In this document: positions 44,437 to 52,942 of the stretch, one piece after another
Layout: each line of letters opens with the position of its first letter
Numbering within the stretch: position 1 is the stretch's first letter
Origin: Acidovorax soli
GTDB taxonomy: Bacteria; Pseudomonadota; Gammaproteobacteria; Burkholderiales; Burkholderiaceae_C
Reading direction: 5' to 3'
DNA: 64,000 nt
Assembly (NCBI RefSeq): GCF_014207955.1
Contig: NZ_JACHLK010000019.1
Location: 47,245-111,244 of the forward strand
Notes under the pieces: model-generated
The model's input: only the letters and a program-made list of their open reading frames with translations
The model's database searches: none
What the model was told of the DNA's origin: nothing
Program-made: the position numbers and the translations under genes

Positions 44437-45468
44437 TCAGGCCGGCACGGTGGCGGCTTCCAGCTGCTCGGTGGCCAGCTTGCGCAGGTGGCGGCGCAGG
44501 CGCACCAGGCCGATGTCGTGCTGGTACAGGTGTTCGTTCTGGTTGGCGTCGGGCTCCATCTGCTCGAGCATCACGCGGTCCTGCTCCAGCACGGCCCAGT
44601 GGCGCGCTTCGAGCCGGTTGCGGTAGAGAAAGCGCCAGGTGTCGCGCTGCCATGCGCTGACCTTGCGGCAGCGCCAGAAGAACACGCTGCACAGGCCCTC
44701 GTTGATGGGCGTGGCGCAGGCGATGATGGCGAAGTTGCCGCCGGGGCCGCCGGTCTTGGGGTAGGGAATTTCCAGGCGCATCCAGTGCACGCCGGTATCG
44801 CCCCACTCCGTCCAGTCGAAGTTCACGCCGCGCTGGCCCACCTTCTCGAAGACGAAGCCGGAATCGGTGTCGCGGATCTGGAAGGTGGCCGTGCTGTCGC
44901 CCTCGGCCATCGAGTGCGACTGCTTGTGCAGGAAGGTGCCGTGCATCGGGTCCATCACGTTGTCGATGGCGTAGCGGTAGTCGCCCTTCCACTCGGCGTA
45001 GCAGAGAAAGTGCGAATACTCGGGCGAGCTCAGTTCCTCGGGCAGGGTCATCGGCGGGGGCGTGTCGACGTTGGTATCGCTGTTGTAGAGGAACACCGCG
45101 CCGTAGGCCTCCTGCACATGGAAGGCCAGCGCCGCGCGCGCGCCTTCGAGCTTGCAGCCGGGGCTGCCTGGCACCTTGGTCACGGTGCCGTCGCAGCGCA
45201 CTTCCACGCCGTGGTACGGGCAGGCCAGGCGGTCGCCCAGCACCATGCCCTGCGACAGCGGCGCGCCGCGGTGCGGGCAGTGGTCTTCCAGCGCATGCAG
45301 GGTGCCTGCGGCATCGCGCCACAGGGCGATCTTTTTGCCCAGGCGGCGCAGCGACACAGGGCGCTCACCGATGAAGTCCGAAGGGCAGATGGGGTGCCAG
45401 AGGTTCTTCAACCCGTCGCGCAGCAAGGCGTCGACCGGGTCCTTGGCGAAGGAAATGGTCTTGTTCAT
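44437..45468 (-). CDS. Rieske non-haem iron oxygenase (phthalate dioxygenase/vanillate demethylase type)
   Basis: This 343-residue protein has its Rieske cluster residues Cys-64, His-66, Cys-83 and His-86 in EDHCPHRGAPL and LACPYHGVEV. The mononuclear-iron facial triad is suggested by NVMDPMHGTFLH (His-176, His-181), with a later Asp presumed. It is a single-subunit alpha-type oxygenase, acting with its adjacent reductase in demethylation or ring hydroxylation. Substrate unknown; vanillate demethylase-like enzymes remove O-methyl groups. Part of the long catabolic operon. Confidence 0.92.
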   Translation of the reverse strand: MNKTISFAKDPVDALLRDGLKNLWHPICPSDFIGERPVSLRRLGKKIALWRDAAGTLHALEDHCPHRGAPLSQGMVLGDRLACPYHGVEVRCDGTVTKVPGSPGCKLEGARAALAFHVQEAYGAVFLYNSDTNVDTPPPMTLPEELSSPEYSHFLCYAEWKGDYRYAIDNVMDPMHGTFLHKQSHSMAEGDSTATFQIRDTDSGFVFEKVGQRGVNFDWTEWGDTGVHWMRLEIPYPKTGGPGGNFAIIACATPINEGLCSVFFWRCRKVSAWQRDTWRFLYRNRLEARHWAVLEQDRVMLEQMEPDANQNEHLYQHDIGLVRLRRHLRKLATEQLEAATVPA

Positions 45469-45507
45469 GGGGGGCTCCTGGGGTCTGTACTGGTCTGGTG
45501 GCGCGCT

Positions 45508-45732
45508 TCAGTGGCCCAGGCGGGCCATCAGGGCCTGGAAGTTCTCTTCGGTCCAGGCGGCACCGTTCTCGCTGGCCGGGCCGGTGCGGTTGAGGTAGGC
45601 CACGAGCTCGGGCAGCGTGTAGGCGCCTTCGCCGAAGGCGCGCTCGATGGCGTCGCCCAGCAGGTCTTCGAACATGGTGGGCAGGCGCGTGCGGGCCTGG
45701 TGCGGTTCGAGGTAGCGGTCGGTGGTGGTCAT
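45508..45732 (-). CDS. Small recombinase-like HTH-domain protein, 74 aa
   Basis: A 74-residue protein: YLEPHQARTRLPTMFEDLLG, then IERAFGEGAYTLPELVAYLN and WTEENFQALMARLGH. From memory this matches small 'recombinase-like helix-turn-helix' proteins that often sit beside Rieske oxygenase genes. Role unknown, possibly regulatory or a component of the oxygenase system. It is 39 bases upstream of the oxygenase gene. Confidence 0.65.
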   Translation of the reverse strand: MTTTDRYLEPHQARTRLPTMFEDLLGDAIERAFGEGAYTLPELVAYLNRTGPASENGAAWTEENFQALMARLGH

Positions 45733-45779
45733 GGGGTCTCTCCTTGAGCGGTCGGTGGGGCGGTTGGGCGCTCAGCCGC

Positions 45780-46760
45780 TCAGTCGGCCTGGATGCCGAA
45801 GTCCTTGATGATCTTTCCGAAGCGGGCGTAGTCGCCCGCATTGCTCTTGGCCAGCCGCGTGGCATCGCCACCGCCGGGCAGCGCGCCGAACACGGCCATC
45901 TTGGATTGCACGTCGGGCATCTTCAGGATCTCGTTGAAGTGGCCGTTGAGGGTCTTGACGATGTCGGCCGGCAGGTCCTTGGGGCCGAACAGGCCTTGCC
46001 AGGCCCCCACCTCCACGCCCTTGTAGCCCAGCTCGGCCAGGGTGGGCACGTTGGGCGCCAGGGGCGAGCGCTGCGCGTCGGCCACGGCCAGCGCGGCCAC
46101 CTTGCCGGAGGCGAAATGGGGGGCGACCGGCCCCAGGGTCATGAAGGTGACGGGCACATGGCCGCCCAGCACGTCGTTCACCGCGGGCGCCACGCCGCGG
46201 TAGGGCACGTGCGAGAGCTTCACGCCCGCGGACTGGTTGAACATCTCGCCCAGGATGTGCATGGGCGAGCCACTGCCCGGGCTGGCATAGGACAGGGTCT
46301 TGGTCTTGGCCTTGGCGACCACCTCCTTGAGGTCCTTGCCGCCGGTCTCGGTGTTGGCGGCCACGAACAGGGGCTGCACGCCCGTCTGCACGATGGGCGT
46401 GAGGCCGTTGATGACGTCGTAGCTCGCGCCCGCGCCGGTCTTGAGCACCAGTTGCGCGATCGAGACGGTGCTGGGGGCCAGGAGCAGCGTGTAGCCGTCC
46501 GCGGGCGCCTTGGCCACATAGGCGGTGCCGATGGTGCCGCTGGCACCTGGCTTGTTGTCCACGATTACCGGCTGGCCCAGGCGGGTGCCCAGCTTTTCGG
46601 CATACAGGCGGGCCATGGCGTCGGTGTCGCCGCCGGCCGGGTAGGCCACGATGAGGGTGATGGGCTTGCTCGGGTAGGCCTGTGCCCAGGCAGTGCCGGC
46701 GCAGGCTGCGGTACCGAGCGAAACAGCCATGGCAAGCGCCTGGCGACGGGTGAGTTTCAT
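45780..46760 (-). CDS. Bug/TctC-family periplasmic solute-binding protein
   Basis: This 326-residue protein has a signal peptide (LAMAVSLGTAACAGTAWAQ). The family marks are YPSKPITLIVAYPAGGDTDA, IVDNKPGASGTIGT, HVPYRGVAPAVNDVLGG and LSYASPGSGSPMHI. It is the second of two in tandem within the catabolic operon and presumably captures an aromatic or related acid. Downstream are the small HTH protein and the Rieske oxygenase genes. No tctAB genes are visible. Confidence 0.92.
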   Translation of the reverse strand: MKLTRRQALAMAVSLGTAACAGTAWAQAYPSKPITLIVAYPAGGDTDAMARLYAEKLGTRLGQPVIVDNKPGASGTIGTAYVAKAPADGYTLLLAPSTVSIAQLVLKTGAGASYDVINGLTPIVQTGVQPLFVAANTETGGKDLKEVVAKAKTKTLSYASPGSGSPMHILGEMFNQSAGVKLSHVPYRGVAPAVNDVLGGHVPVTFMTLGPVAPHFASGKVAALAVADAQRSPLAPNVPTLAELGYKGVEVGAWQGLFGPKDLPADIVKTLNGHFNEILKMPDVQSKMAVFGALPGGGDATRLAKSNAGDYARFGKIIKDFGIQAD

Positions 46761-46835
46761 GGTGGGATTCCTTGAGGTTGCAGTCGGTCCGGCGCGAAGC
46801 TGCGCGCCATCGGAGGGGGGTGAAAACTATTTGGA

Positions 46836-46943
46836 GCGGACAACAAAACTCAGCGAAGCGGTTCTGGCTAGGCGCTGCGTCGCAGGCAGTACGCGCAGTA
46901 CGACAAGACGCAGCAACGACGCCAGAAGAGTTTTGTTGGCCGC
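46836..46943. repeat. Long imperfect palindrome between two Bug genes
   Basis: Outer arms GCGGACAACAAAACTC (46836-46851) and GAGTTTTGTTGGCCGC (46928-46943) pair with one mismatch. Inside, GCTGCGTC pairs with GACGCAGC. The central part contains a GTAC-GCGCA-GTAC motif. It begins two bases after the upstream Bug stop codon on the minus strand. It could be a REP-like mobile palindrome, or a partial terminator/RNA-stability element that sets the ratio of the two binding proteins. Confidence 0.6.
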
Positions 46944-46945
46944 GC

Positions 46946-47941
46946 TCATTGCGCCTCGATCTTTCGCGCCTTGATGATGGGCGCCCAAACCGCGGTCTCC
47001 TTGCGGATCAGCTCGCCAAAGGCAGCGCCCGAGGTGAGCCACACGCCCATGCCCTGCTTTTGCAGCTGGGCCTTGACGGCGGGTTCGCTGAAGATCTGCG
47101 CGATGTCGCGTGCCAGTTGCTCGACGACCGGGGCCGGCGTGCCCTTGGGCGCCATCACGCCGTACCAGGACGACAGCGCCACGCCCTGCACCCCCGCCTC
47201 GGCCAGTGTGGGCACGTCGGGCAGCTCGGTGGCGCGGGCCGGGTCGGTCACGGCCAGGGCGCGCAGCTTGCCCGACTGGATGTGGGGCAGCACCGAGGGC
47301 ATGTTGCCGATGATCATCGGCACCGTGCCGCCGAGCACATCGTTGAGCCCCGGGCCCGTGCCCTTGTAGGCCACGTGCAGGATGTCCGCCCCGCTCTGCT
47401 GGCGGAACAGCTCACCCGCCAGGTGCAGGCTGCTGCCCACGCCGGGCGAGGCATAGCTGATGCTGTCGGGTTTGGCCTTGGAGAGCGCCACCAGCTCGGC
47501 AATGGTCTTGGCGGGCACGGCCGGGTTCACCGCGATCACGTTGGCCGCCTTGGCCAGCGAAGAGACGGGCGCGAAGTCGCCGTCCACCGTGTAGCCGAGG
47601 CGGGGCATCAGCGTGGGGTTGATGGTGAGGTTGCCTTGCGGCACCACGAGCAGGGTGTGGCCCGTGGGCGCGGCGCGCTTGACCAGCTCGATGCCGATGT
47701 TGCCGCTGGCGCCGGTGCGGTTGTCCACCACGGCCGGCTGCCTGTAGCGCGCCGTGAGGCCGGTGGCCAGGATGCGCGAGAGCGTGTCCACCGGCCCGCC
47801 GGGCGGGAACGGCGCGACGATGCTGAAGGCCTGCGATGCCAGCTGCCGCTCGGCGTCCGAGCCCTGCGCGAGCGCGGGCGCCAGCAGCAGTGCACAGGCG
47901 GCGCCGGCCAGGGCCTGGCGAAGAAAGGTGTGTCGTTGCAT
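46946..47941 (-). CDS. Bug/TctC-family periplasmic solute-binding protein
   Basis: This 331-residue protein has a signal peptide (ALAGAACALLLAPALAQ), then FSIVAPFPPGGPVDTLSRIL, VVDNRTGASGNIGIELV, SYASPGVGSSLHLAGELF and HVAYKGTGPGLNDVLGG. It is the first of the tandem pair and only loosely similar to its neighbour, so the two probably bind different ligands. It lies 34 bases after the VOC dioxygenase gene. Confidence 0.92.
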   Translation of the reverse strand: MQRHTFLRQALAGAACALLLAPALAQGSDAERQLASQAFSIVAPFPPGGPVDTLSRILATGLTARYRQPAVVDNRTGASGNIGIELVKRAAPTGHTLLVVPQGNLTINPTLMPRLGYTVDGDFAPVSSLAKAANVIAVNPAVPAKTIAELVALSKAKPDSISYASPGVGSSLHLAGELFRQQSGADILHVAYKGTGPGLNDVLGGTVPMIIGNMPSVLPHIQSGKLRALAVTDPARATELPDVPTLAEAGVQGVALSSWYGVMAPKGTPAPVVEQLARDIAQIFSEPAVKAQLQKQGMGVWLTSGAAFGELIRKETAVWAPIIKARKIEAQ

Positions 47942-47975
47942 GGTGGGTGCCTGCCTTGTCTGCCTGCTTGTCTGC

Positions 47976-48935
47976 TTACTTGCGGTCGGTGATGAACTGG
48001 CCCTTGGGCGCTTCGGCGCTCTTCTGCCGGCGCGTGTTGCCGTCGATGCCGCCTTCGATGGCCCATTCGGCGAACACCGTGGGACCGGGCTCGAACTCGC
48101 GCGGCTCCCAGTCGGCGGTGAGCTGGTCTTCGTCGGCGTAGTACTCCACCAGCGCACCGGCCGGGTTGCGGAAGTACCAGAAGTAGGCCGACGAGATCGG
48201 GTGCCGGCCCGGGCCGAGCTGGGTCTCCCAGCCGCAGCGCGAGATGTGCATGCCGCCGCCGAACACCTCGTGGATGTCGCGCACGGTGAAGGCCACGTGG
48301 TTCAGCGCGGAGTCGCCCGCGGGGCGCTGCAGCAGGAAGATGTCGTGGTGCCCGCCGTCGGGCGCGCAGCGCAGGAAGGCGCCACGGCCCGGGTAGCGGT
48401 CGGATGCGGCAAAGCCGAAGTGCTGCACATAGAAGCGCTCGCAGGCCGCCACGTCCTTCACGAAGAACACCACATGGCCGACCTCGATCGGTGTGGCCCG
48501 CTCGTAGGCGGGGCTGGCCCGGTTCACACGGTCCTTGCGGTTCCAGGTGTTGTAGTCGGCGCTCTGCACGTCGATGGCCCGCTTGCGCGTGACCTGCAGG
48601 CGCACCGACAGGCCGTTGGGGTCGGTGCAGCCGATGCGCCCCGCCCCCACGGTGAAGCCCGGCTGCCAGCGGATGGACTCGGTGTATTGCGCCAGGTCGG
48701 CCTCGCTCTGCACGCCCCACACCACCTCGCGCAGCGTCGGGCCGCTTTCCATCGCGGGCGGCAGGCCGGCGCGCGTGGTCGCGGCCACGATCACGCGGCA
48801 GCCGTTCAGGGTCTCGAAGACGAGCTGGTCGGTTTCTTCCGCGACCAGGGCCAGGCCCCAATCGAGGAAGAAGCGGCGGCAGGTCGGCAGGTCGTCCGCT
48901 CCGTAGGTGACTTCGTCGATGCCCAGTACGCTCAT
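47976..48935 (-). CDS. Two-module VOC extradiol dioxygenase-like protein
   Basis: This 319-residue protein has two repeated beta-alpha-beta-beta-beta units (about 1-115 and 148-280). The C-terminal unit has GHVVFFVKDVAACERFY, ALNHVAFTVRD and ALVEYYADEDQ, the His-His-Glu iron site of catechol 2,3-dioxygenase-type enzymes. It probably opens an ortho-dihydroxylated ring. In this operon it lies between the ALDH gene and the Bug pair. Substrate unknown. Confidence 0.8.
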   Translation of the reverse strand: MSVLGIDEVTYGADDLPTCRRFFLDWGLALVAEETDQLVFETLNGCRVIVAATTRAGLPPAMESGPTLREVVWGVQSEADLAQYTESIRWQPGFTVGAGRIGCTDPNGLSVRLQVTRKRAIDVQSADYNTWNRKDRVNRASPAYERATPIEVGHVVFFVKDVAACERFYVQHFGFAASDRYPGRGAFLRCAPDGGHHDIFLLQRPAGDSALNHVAFTVRDIHEVFGGGMHISRCGWETQLGPGRHPISSAYFWYFRNPAGALVEYYADEDQLTADWEPREFEPGPTVFAEWAIEGGIDGNTRRQKSAEAPKGQFITDRK

Positions 48936-48951
48936 GTCATGGCTCCCGTGT

Positions 48952-50439
48952 TCAGTTGGCCCAGGCCAGGGGCTGTTCGTTCAGGCCCCAGTACAGGCTC
49001 TTTTGCTCCATGTACTGCAGGATGCCCAGGCGCCCCTTCTCGCGGCCCAGGCCGCTGTCGCGCCAGCCGCCGAAGGGGGTGGAGATGGAGAACTGCTTGT
49101 AGGTGTTGATCCACACCGTGCCGGCCTGCACCGCGCGGCCGATGCGCCAGGCGCGCTTGTAGTCGCGCGTCCAGATGCCGGCGGCCAGCGCGTAGACGCT
49201 GTCGTTGGCCTGGGCGATGAGCGCGTCCTCCCCATCGAACGGCATGGCCACGAGCACCGGGCCGAAGATCTCCTGCTGACAGATCTGGTCGCTGTTCTTC
49301 ACGCCTTCCAGGATGGTCGGGCGGTAGTAGTAGCCGCGCTCGTAGAGGCTGCCCTCGGGCCGGGCGCCACCAGTGCGCAGGCTTGCCCCTTCGGACAGGC
49401 CCATGTCCACATAGCGCTCGATCGATTCGCGGTGCCGGGCTGTGATCAGCGGGCCCATCTGCGTGCGCTCGTCGGCCGGGTCGCCGACCCGCAGCGCGGC
49501 GGCGCGCGCGCTCAGGCGCTCCATGAACGGCGCGTACAGCGAACGCGCCACGAACAGGCGCGAGCCGGCGATGCAGGACTCGCCCGAGGAGCTGAAGATG
49601 CCGTAGAGCACGCCGTTGACCGCATGGTCCAGATCGGCATCTTCGAGCACCATCGTGGCCGACTTGCCGCCCAGTTCGAGCGAGACCGGCATCATCTTGT
49701 CGGCCGCGATGTGGGCGATGTGCTTGCCGGTGCTGGTGCCGCCGGTGAAGGACACGCGCTTGACCAGCGGGTGCTTGGTGATGGCGTCGCCGATCACCGA
49801 GCCGCGGCCGGGCAACACGCTGAGGAGCCCCCGGGGCACGCCGGCCTCCTCGCAGAGTGCGGCCAGCTCCAGCGCCATCAGCGGCGTGGCTTCGGCCGGC
49901 TTGATGACCACGGCGTTGCCGGCGGCCAGGGCCGGCGCAACCTTCTGCGCCTCGCTGGCGATGGGCGAGTTCCACGGCGTGATGGCCGCCACCACGCCCA
50001 TGGGCTCGTACACGCTCATGGTCATGAAATCGCCGCGCGAGGGCGTGATGGTCTCCTCCAGCGTCTCGCAGGCACTGGCGAAGAACTGGAAGGTTGCGGC
50101 GGCGCTGGCCACCAGGTTGCGCGTCTCGGTGATGGGCTTGCCGTTGTCCAGGCGCTGGCGCTGGGCCAGGGGTTCGGCGCGCTCGCGGATCAGCGCGGCG
50201 ACGCGGTGCAGCACGGCCGCGCGCTCGTGCGGCTTTTTCTGCGCCCAGCCGCTGGTGCGAAAGGCGTGGTCGGCCCGCACGATGGCCTCGTCGACATCGG
50301 CCAGGCTGGGCGCGCGCAGCCGCGCCACGACCTCGCCGGTGGCCGGGTACAGCGTGGCGGATTCGTCGCCGCCGCCCAGGCGCATCTCACCGCCGATGTT
50401 GATGGGCAGCAGCTCTTGGGATTCAGTGGTGAGCGGCAT
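48952..50439 (-). CDS. NAD(P)-dependent aldehyde dehydrogenase
   Basis: This 495-residue protein has WNSPIASEAQKVAPALAAGN, FTGGTSTGKHIA (nucleotide-binding), the catalytic Glu in LELGGKS and the catalytic Cys in SSGESCIAGSR, and EIFGPVLV late. It is full length and all key residues are present. It oxidises an aldehyde to an acid; in the operon it may use the semialdehyde from ring cleavage. It starts 11 bases after the aspartate dehydrogenase gene ends. Confidence 0.93.
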   Translation of the reverse strand: MPLTTESQELLPINIGGEMRLGGGDESATLYPATGEVVARLRAPSLADVDEAIVRADHAFRTSGWAQKKPHERAAVLHRVAALIRERAEPLAQRQRLDNGKPITETRNLVASAAATFQFFASACETLEETITPSRGDFMTMSVYEPMGVVAAITPWNSPIASEAQKVAPALAAGNAVVIKPAEATPLMALELAALCEEAGVPRGLLSVLPGRGSVIGDAITKHPLVKRVSFTGGTSTGKHIAHIAADKMMPVSLELGGKSATMVLEDADLDHAVNGVLYGIFSSSGESCIAGSRLFVARSLYAPFMERLSARAAALRVGDPADERTQMGPLITARHRESIERYVDMGLSEGASLRTGGARPEGSLYERGYYYRPTILEGVKNSDQICQQEIFGPVLVAMPFDGEDALIAQANDSVYALAAGIWTRDYKRAWRIGRAVQAGTVWINTYKQFSISTPFGGWRDSGLGREKGRLGILQYMEQKSLYWGLNEQPLAWAN

Positions 50440-50450
50440 CGTGGAATTCC

Positions 50451-51251
50451 TTAGATCGACAGCGCACGGCTGCGGTTGTGCAGGGCGCGGACCACGCTGT
50501 AGACGGTCAGCGCGGAGGTCTTGGGGTTGGCTGCCAGCGGCTTGCCGCGCAGGGTCAGCTCGAAGCTGCCGAAGGCGCCGCGCGCCTCGACGTGGTGGAC
50601 GTTCTCGCCCACGGCCGGGTCGGCGAACAGCTGCACCTCGGTGCGCTGCAGGCCCAGGCCTGCGAACGCCAGGGTGGCCGCGACGTTGGCGTTCTTCGGG
50701 TAAAGCCGGGCGGCTTCCTCGGCGCTGCCGCGGAAGATGCAGTGGGCGCTGGTCAGCCCGGCAAGGTCGCAGGCCTCCTGGGCCGGCGTGCCGGTCCAGG
50801 CCAGGGGTGGCTTGCGGCCGGTGTAGACCACCGTGTCGAGCCCACCCACGCGGGCCGCGGCCAGTGCGTCGATGCCGCCGATGGCGCCCGAAAGCAATTG
50901 CACCTGGGTGTTGCCGCGTGCTGCGGCCTGCTCCAGCGCCTGGGCCATGCCGGGCGCGCCCAGGGCGCCGATGGAGACCACCACGCAGGGGATGCCGCGC
51001 GCGAGCGCCGGCAGCACATGCTCGGCCACCGCGCCGTGGCCGGCGCACTCGACCACCAGGTCTGGTACTGCACCGTCCAGCGCCTCGCACACGCGGGCCT
51101 GGGGTGCCCAGCGCGCCGCCACGGCCTGCGCCTGCGCATGGGCGGCCGCTGGCGCGACGATGCAGTCGACCGCAATGCGCGGGTCGCCGTGCAGCAGCTC
51201 CAGCACGCTGGCGCCGATGGCGCCACAGCCGATCAGGGCAATTCTGAGCAT
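50451..51251 (-). CDS. L-aspartate dehydrogenase-like protein
   Basis: This 266-residue protein has a Rossmann motif (IALIGCGAIGASVLELL), VVECAGHGAVAEHVLPAL, SGAIGGIDALAAARVGG, RLYPKNANVAATLAFAGLGL and a late ENVHHVEARG. The order matches NAD(P)-dependent aspartate dehydrogenases, which interconvert aspartate and oxaloacetate/iminoaspartate with ammonia. It is between the TPP-enzyme and aldehyde dehydrogenase genes. In this setting it may handle an amino- or keto-acid from ring breakdown rather than NAD biosynthesis; that is inference. Confidence 0.85.
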   Translation of the reverse strand: MLRIALIGCGAIGASVLELLHGDPRIAVDCIVAPAAAHAQAQAVAARWAPQARVCEALDGAVPDLVVECAGHGAVAEHVLPALARGIPCVVVSIGALGAPGMAQALEQAAARGNTQVQLLSGAIGGIDALAAARVGGLDTVVYTGRKPPLAWTGTPAQEACDLAGLTSAHCIFRGSAEEAARLYPKNANVAATLAFAGLGLQRTEVQLFADPAVGENVHHVEARGAFGSFELTLRGKPLAANPKTSALTVYSVVRALHNRSRALSI

Positions 51252-51265
51252 GGCGTCGCGTCCCC

Positions 51266-52942
51266 TCAGGCCACCGCCGCGACCTTGGTCGGCGGTCCGG
51301 CAAAGGCGGTCTTGAAGCTGCCGATGGAGAGCATGTCGATCTCCAGGATGAAGGGGCCGCTGGCGGACAGGGCCTTGTCCAGCCCTGCGGCCAGGTCGGC
51401 GAGCTGGCTCACGCGCACGTGGCCCAGCTGCAGTGCCGAGCACAGCTGCGCGTAGTCGGGCGTGTGCAGGTCCACATAGCAGCGGCGGCCGCCGTACTGC
51501 GCGTCCTGGATGTTCTGGATCACGCCATAGCGCTGGTCGTTCATGAGCACGAAGACCACGTTGGCCTTCTCCTGCACGGCCGTGGCCAGTTCGCCCAGGT
51601 TCAGGATGAAGCCGCCATCGCCCGAGAGGCACAGGGTCTTGCGGCCCGAGGCCGTGACGGCCGCGCCCACGGCGGCCCCCACGCCCATGGCCAGGCCCTG
51701 GCCGATGCCGCCGCCCAGGGCGTGCACCCCGGCGCGCGGATCGAAGATGTGCAGCTGGCGGTTGCCCCAGGTGCTGTTGGACACCGTGACGTCGCGCACC
51801 CAGTTGAAGTTGCGCCCCGCGGCCTGCTGCAGCTGCTGCACCAGTTCGGCATAGGGGCCCAGGCCATCGAGCAGGGATTTCTCGGCGGCCACCCGCGCGG
51901 CACGCAGGTCGGCCATGAAGCCGGGGTCGATGGACAGGCGCTCCTGCAGGCGGTCGGCCAGGCCTTCAAGCACCAGTTGCGCATCGCCCGCCACGAAGTA
52001 GTCGGTGGCATAGCAGCGGCCTTCGCTGGCCGGGTCGGCATCGACCCGGTACAGCGGGCGCGGCAGCTTGAGCTCGTACTTCAGCGTCTCGTTGCCGCGC
52101 AGGCGCGAGCCCACCACGAGCATGGCATCGCAGGTCTGGTAGAAGTTCTCGACCGGCTTGTGCAGGTTGTAGGCGCCGAGCGAGCGTTCGTCGTCCTCGG
52201 GCACGATGCCCCGGCCCTGGGTGCTCGTGACCACGCCCACGCCCAGTGCCATGAGGCGCGCGACGGCGGCCCCGGCATGGCGCGCACCGCCGCCCAGCCA
52301 CAGCAGCGGGCGGCGGGCCCGGGCCAGGCGTTCGGCCAGCTCGTCCAACGCGCGCGCCGATGGCACGGCGGGTGCCACCGGCAGCGGCTGCAGGTCGGTC
52401 GGCGCGGGGATCAGCGCTGCCTGGATGTCGATCGGGATCTCGACGCTGACGGGGCCGGTGGGCGCGGTCAGCGCGGTCTGCACCGCGAGCTTGATGGTGC
52501 TCAGCGCGGTCTCGGCGCTGCGCACGCGGAAGGCGGCCTTGGAGACGGACTGCAGCATCGCCAGCTGGTCGGGCGCCTCGTGGATGTAGGACAGGCTCTG
52601 GTCCAGGTACTGGGTCTCGATCTGCCCCGTGAGGTGCAGCAGCGGCGTGCCGGCCGTGAGGGCCTCCACCATCGCGCCGGCGGCATTGCCCGCAGCGGTG
52701 CCGGTGCTCGTGAGGCAGACACCCAGGCCGCCCGTGGTGCGGGCATAGGCGTCGGCCATGTTGGTGCCGCCGGCCTCGCCGCGCGCCATGATGAAGCGGA
52801 TCCTGCCGCGCTCGTTGAAGGCGTCGAGGATGGGCATGTTGTGGATGGAAATCACGCCGAAGGCAGCCTTGACGCCGCATTCTTCGAGGAAGGCAGCAAT
52901 GGCGGCGCCGACCGTCATGGGGTGGTTGTGGTTCTCAGGCAT
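51266..52942 (-). CDS. Thiamine-diphosphate enzyme (acetolactate synthase/decarboxylase-like)
   Basis: This 558-residue protein has the cofactor-activating Glu in ARGEAGGTNMADAYAR, a central domain with RRPLLWLGGGARHAG, and a TPP/Mg site GDGGFILNLGELATAV followed by VVFVLMNDQRYG. It is a full three-domain member of the acetohydroxyacid synthase/benzoylformate decarboxylase superfamily. There is no regulatory small subunit, so a 2-keto-acid decarboxylase or carboligase is likely. Its start overlaps the SDR gene by eight bases. Confidence 0.9.
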   Translation of the reverse strand: MPENHNHPMTVGAAIAAFLEECGVKAAFGVISIHNMPILDAFNERGRIRFIMARGEAGGTNMADAYARTTGGLGVCLTSTGTAAGNAAGAMVEALTAGTPLLHLTGQIETQYLDQSLSYIHEAPDQLAMLQSVSKAAFRVRSAETALSTIKLAVQTALTAPTGPVSVEIPIDIQAALIPAPTDLQPLPVAPAVPSARALDELAERLARARRPLLWLGGGARHAGAAVARLMALGVGVVTSTQGRGIVPEDDERSLGAYNLHKPVENFYQTCDAMLVVGSRLRGNETLKYELKLPRPLYRVDADPASEGRCYATDYFVAGDAQLVLEGLADRLQERLSIDPGFMADLRAARVAAEKSLLDGLGPYAELVQQLQQAAGRNFNWVRDVTVSNSTWGNRQLHIFDPRAGVHALGGGIGQGLAMGVGAAVGAAVTASGRKTLCLSGDGGFILNLGELATAVQEKANVVFVLMNDQRYGVIQNIQDAQYGGRRCYVDLHTPDYAQLCSALQLGHVRVSQLADLAAGLDKALSASGPFILEIDMLSIGSFKTAFAGPPTKVAAVA

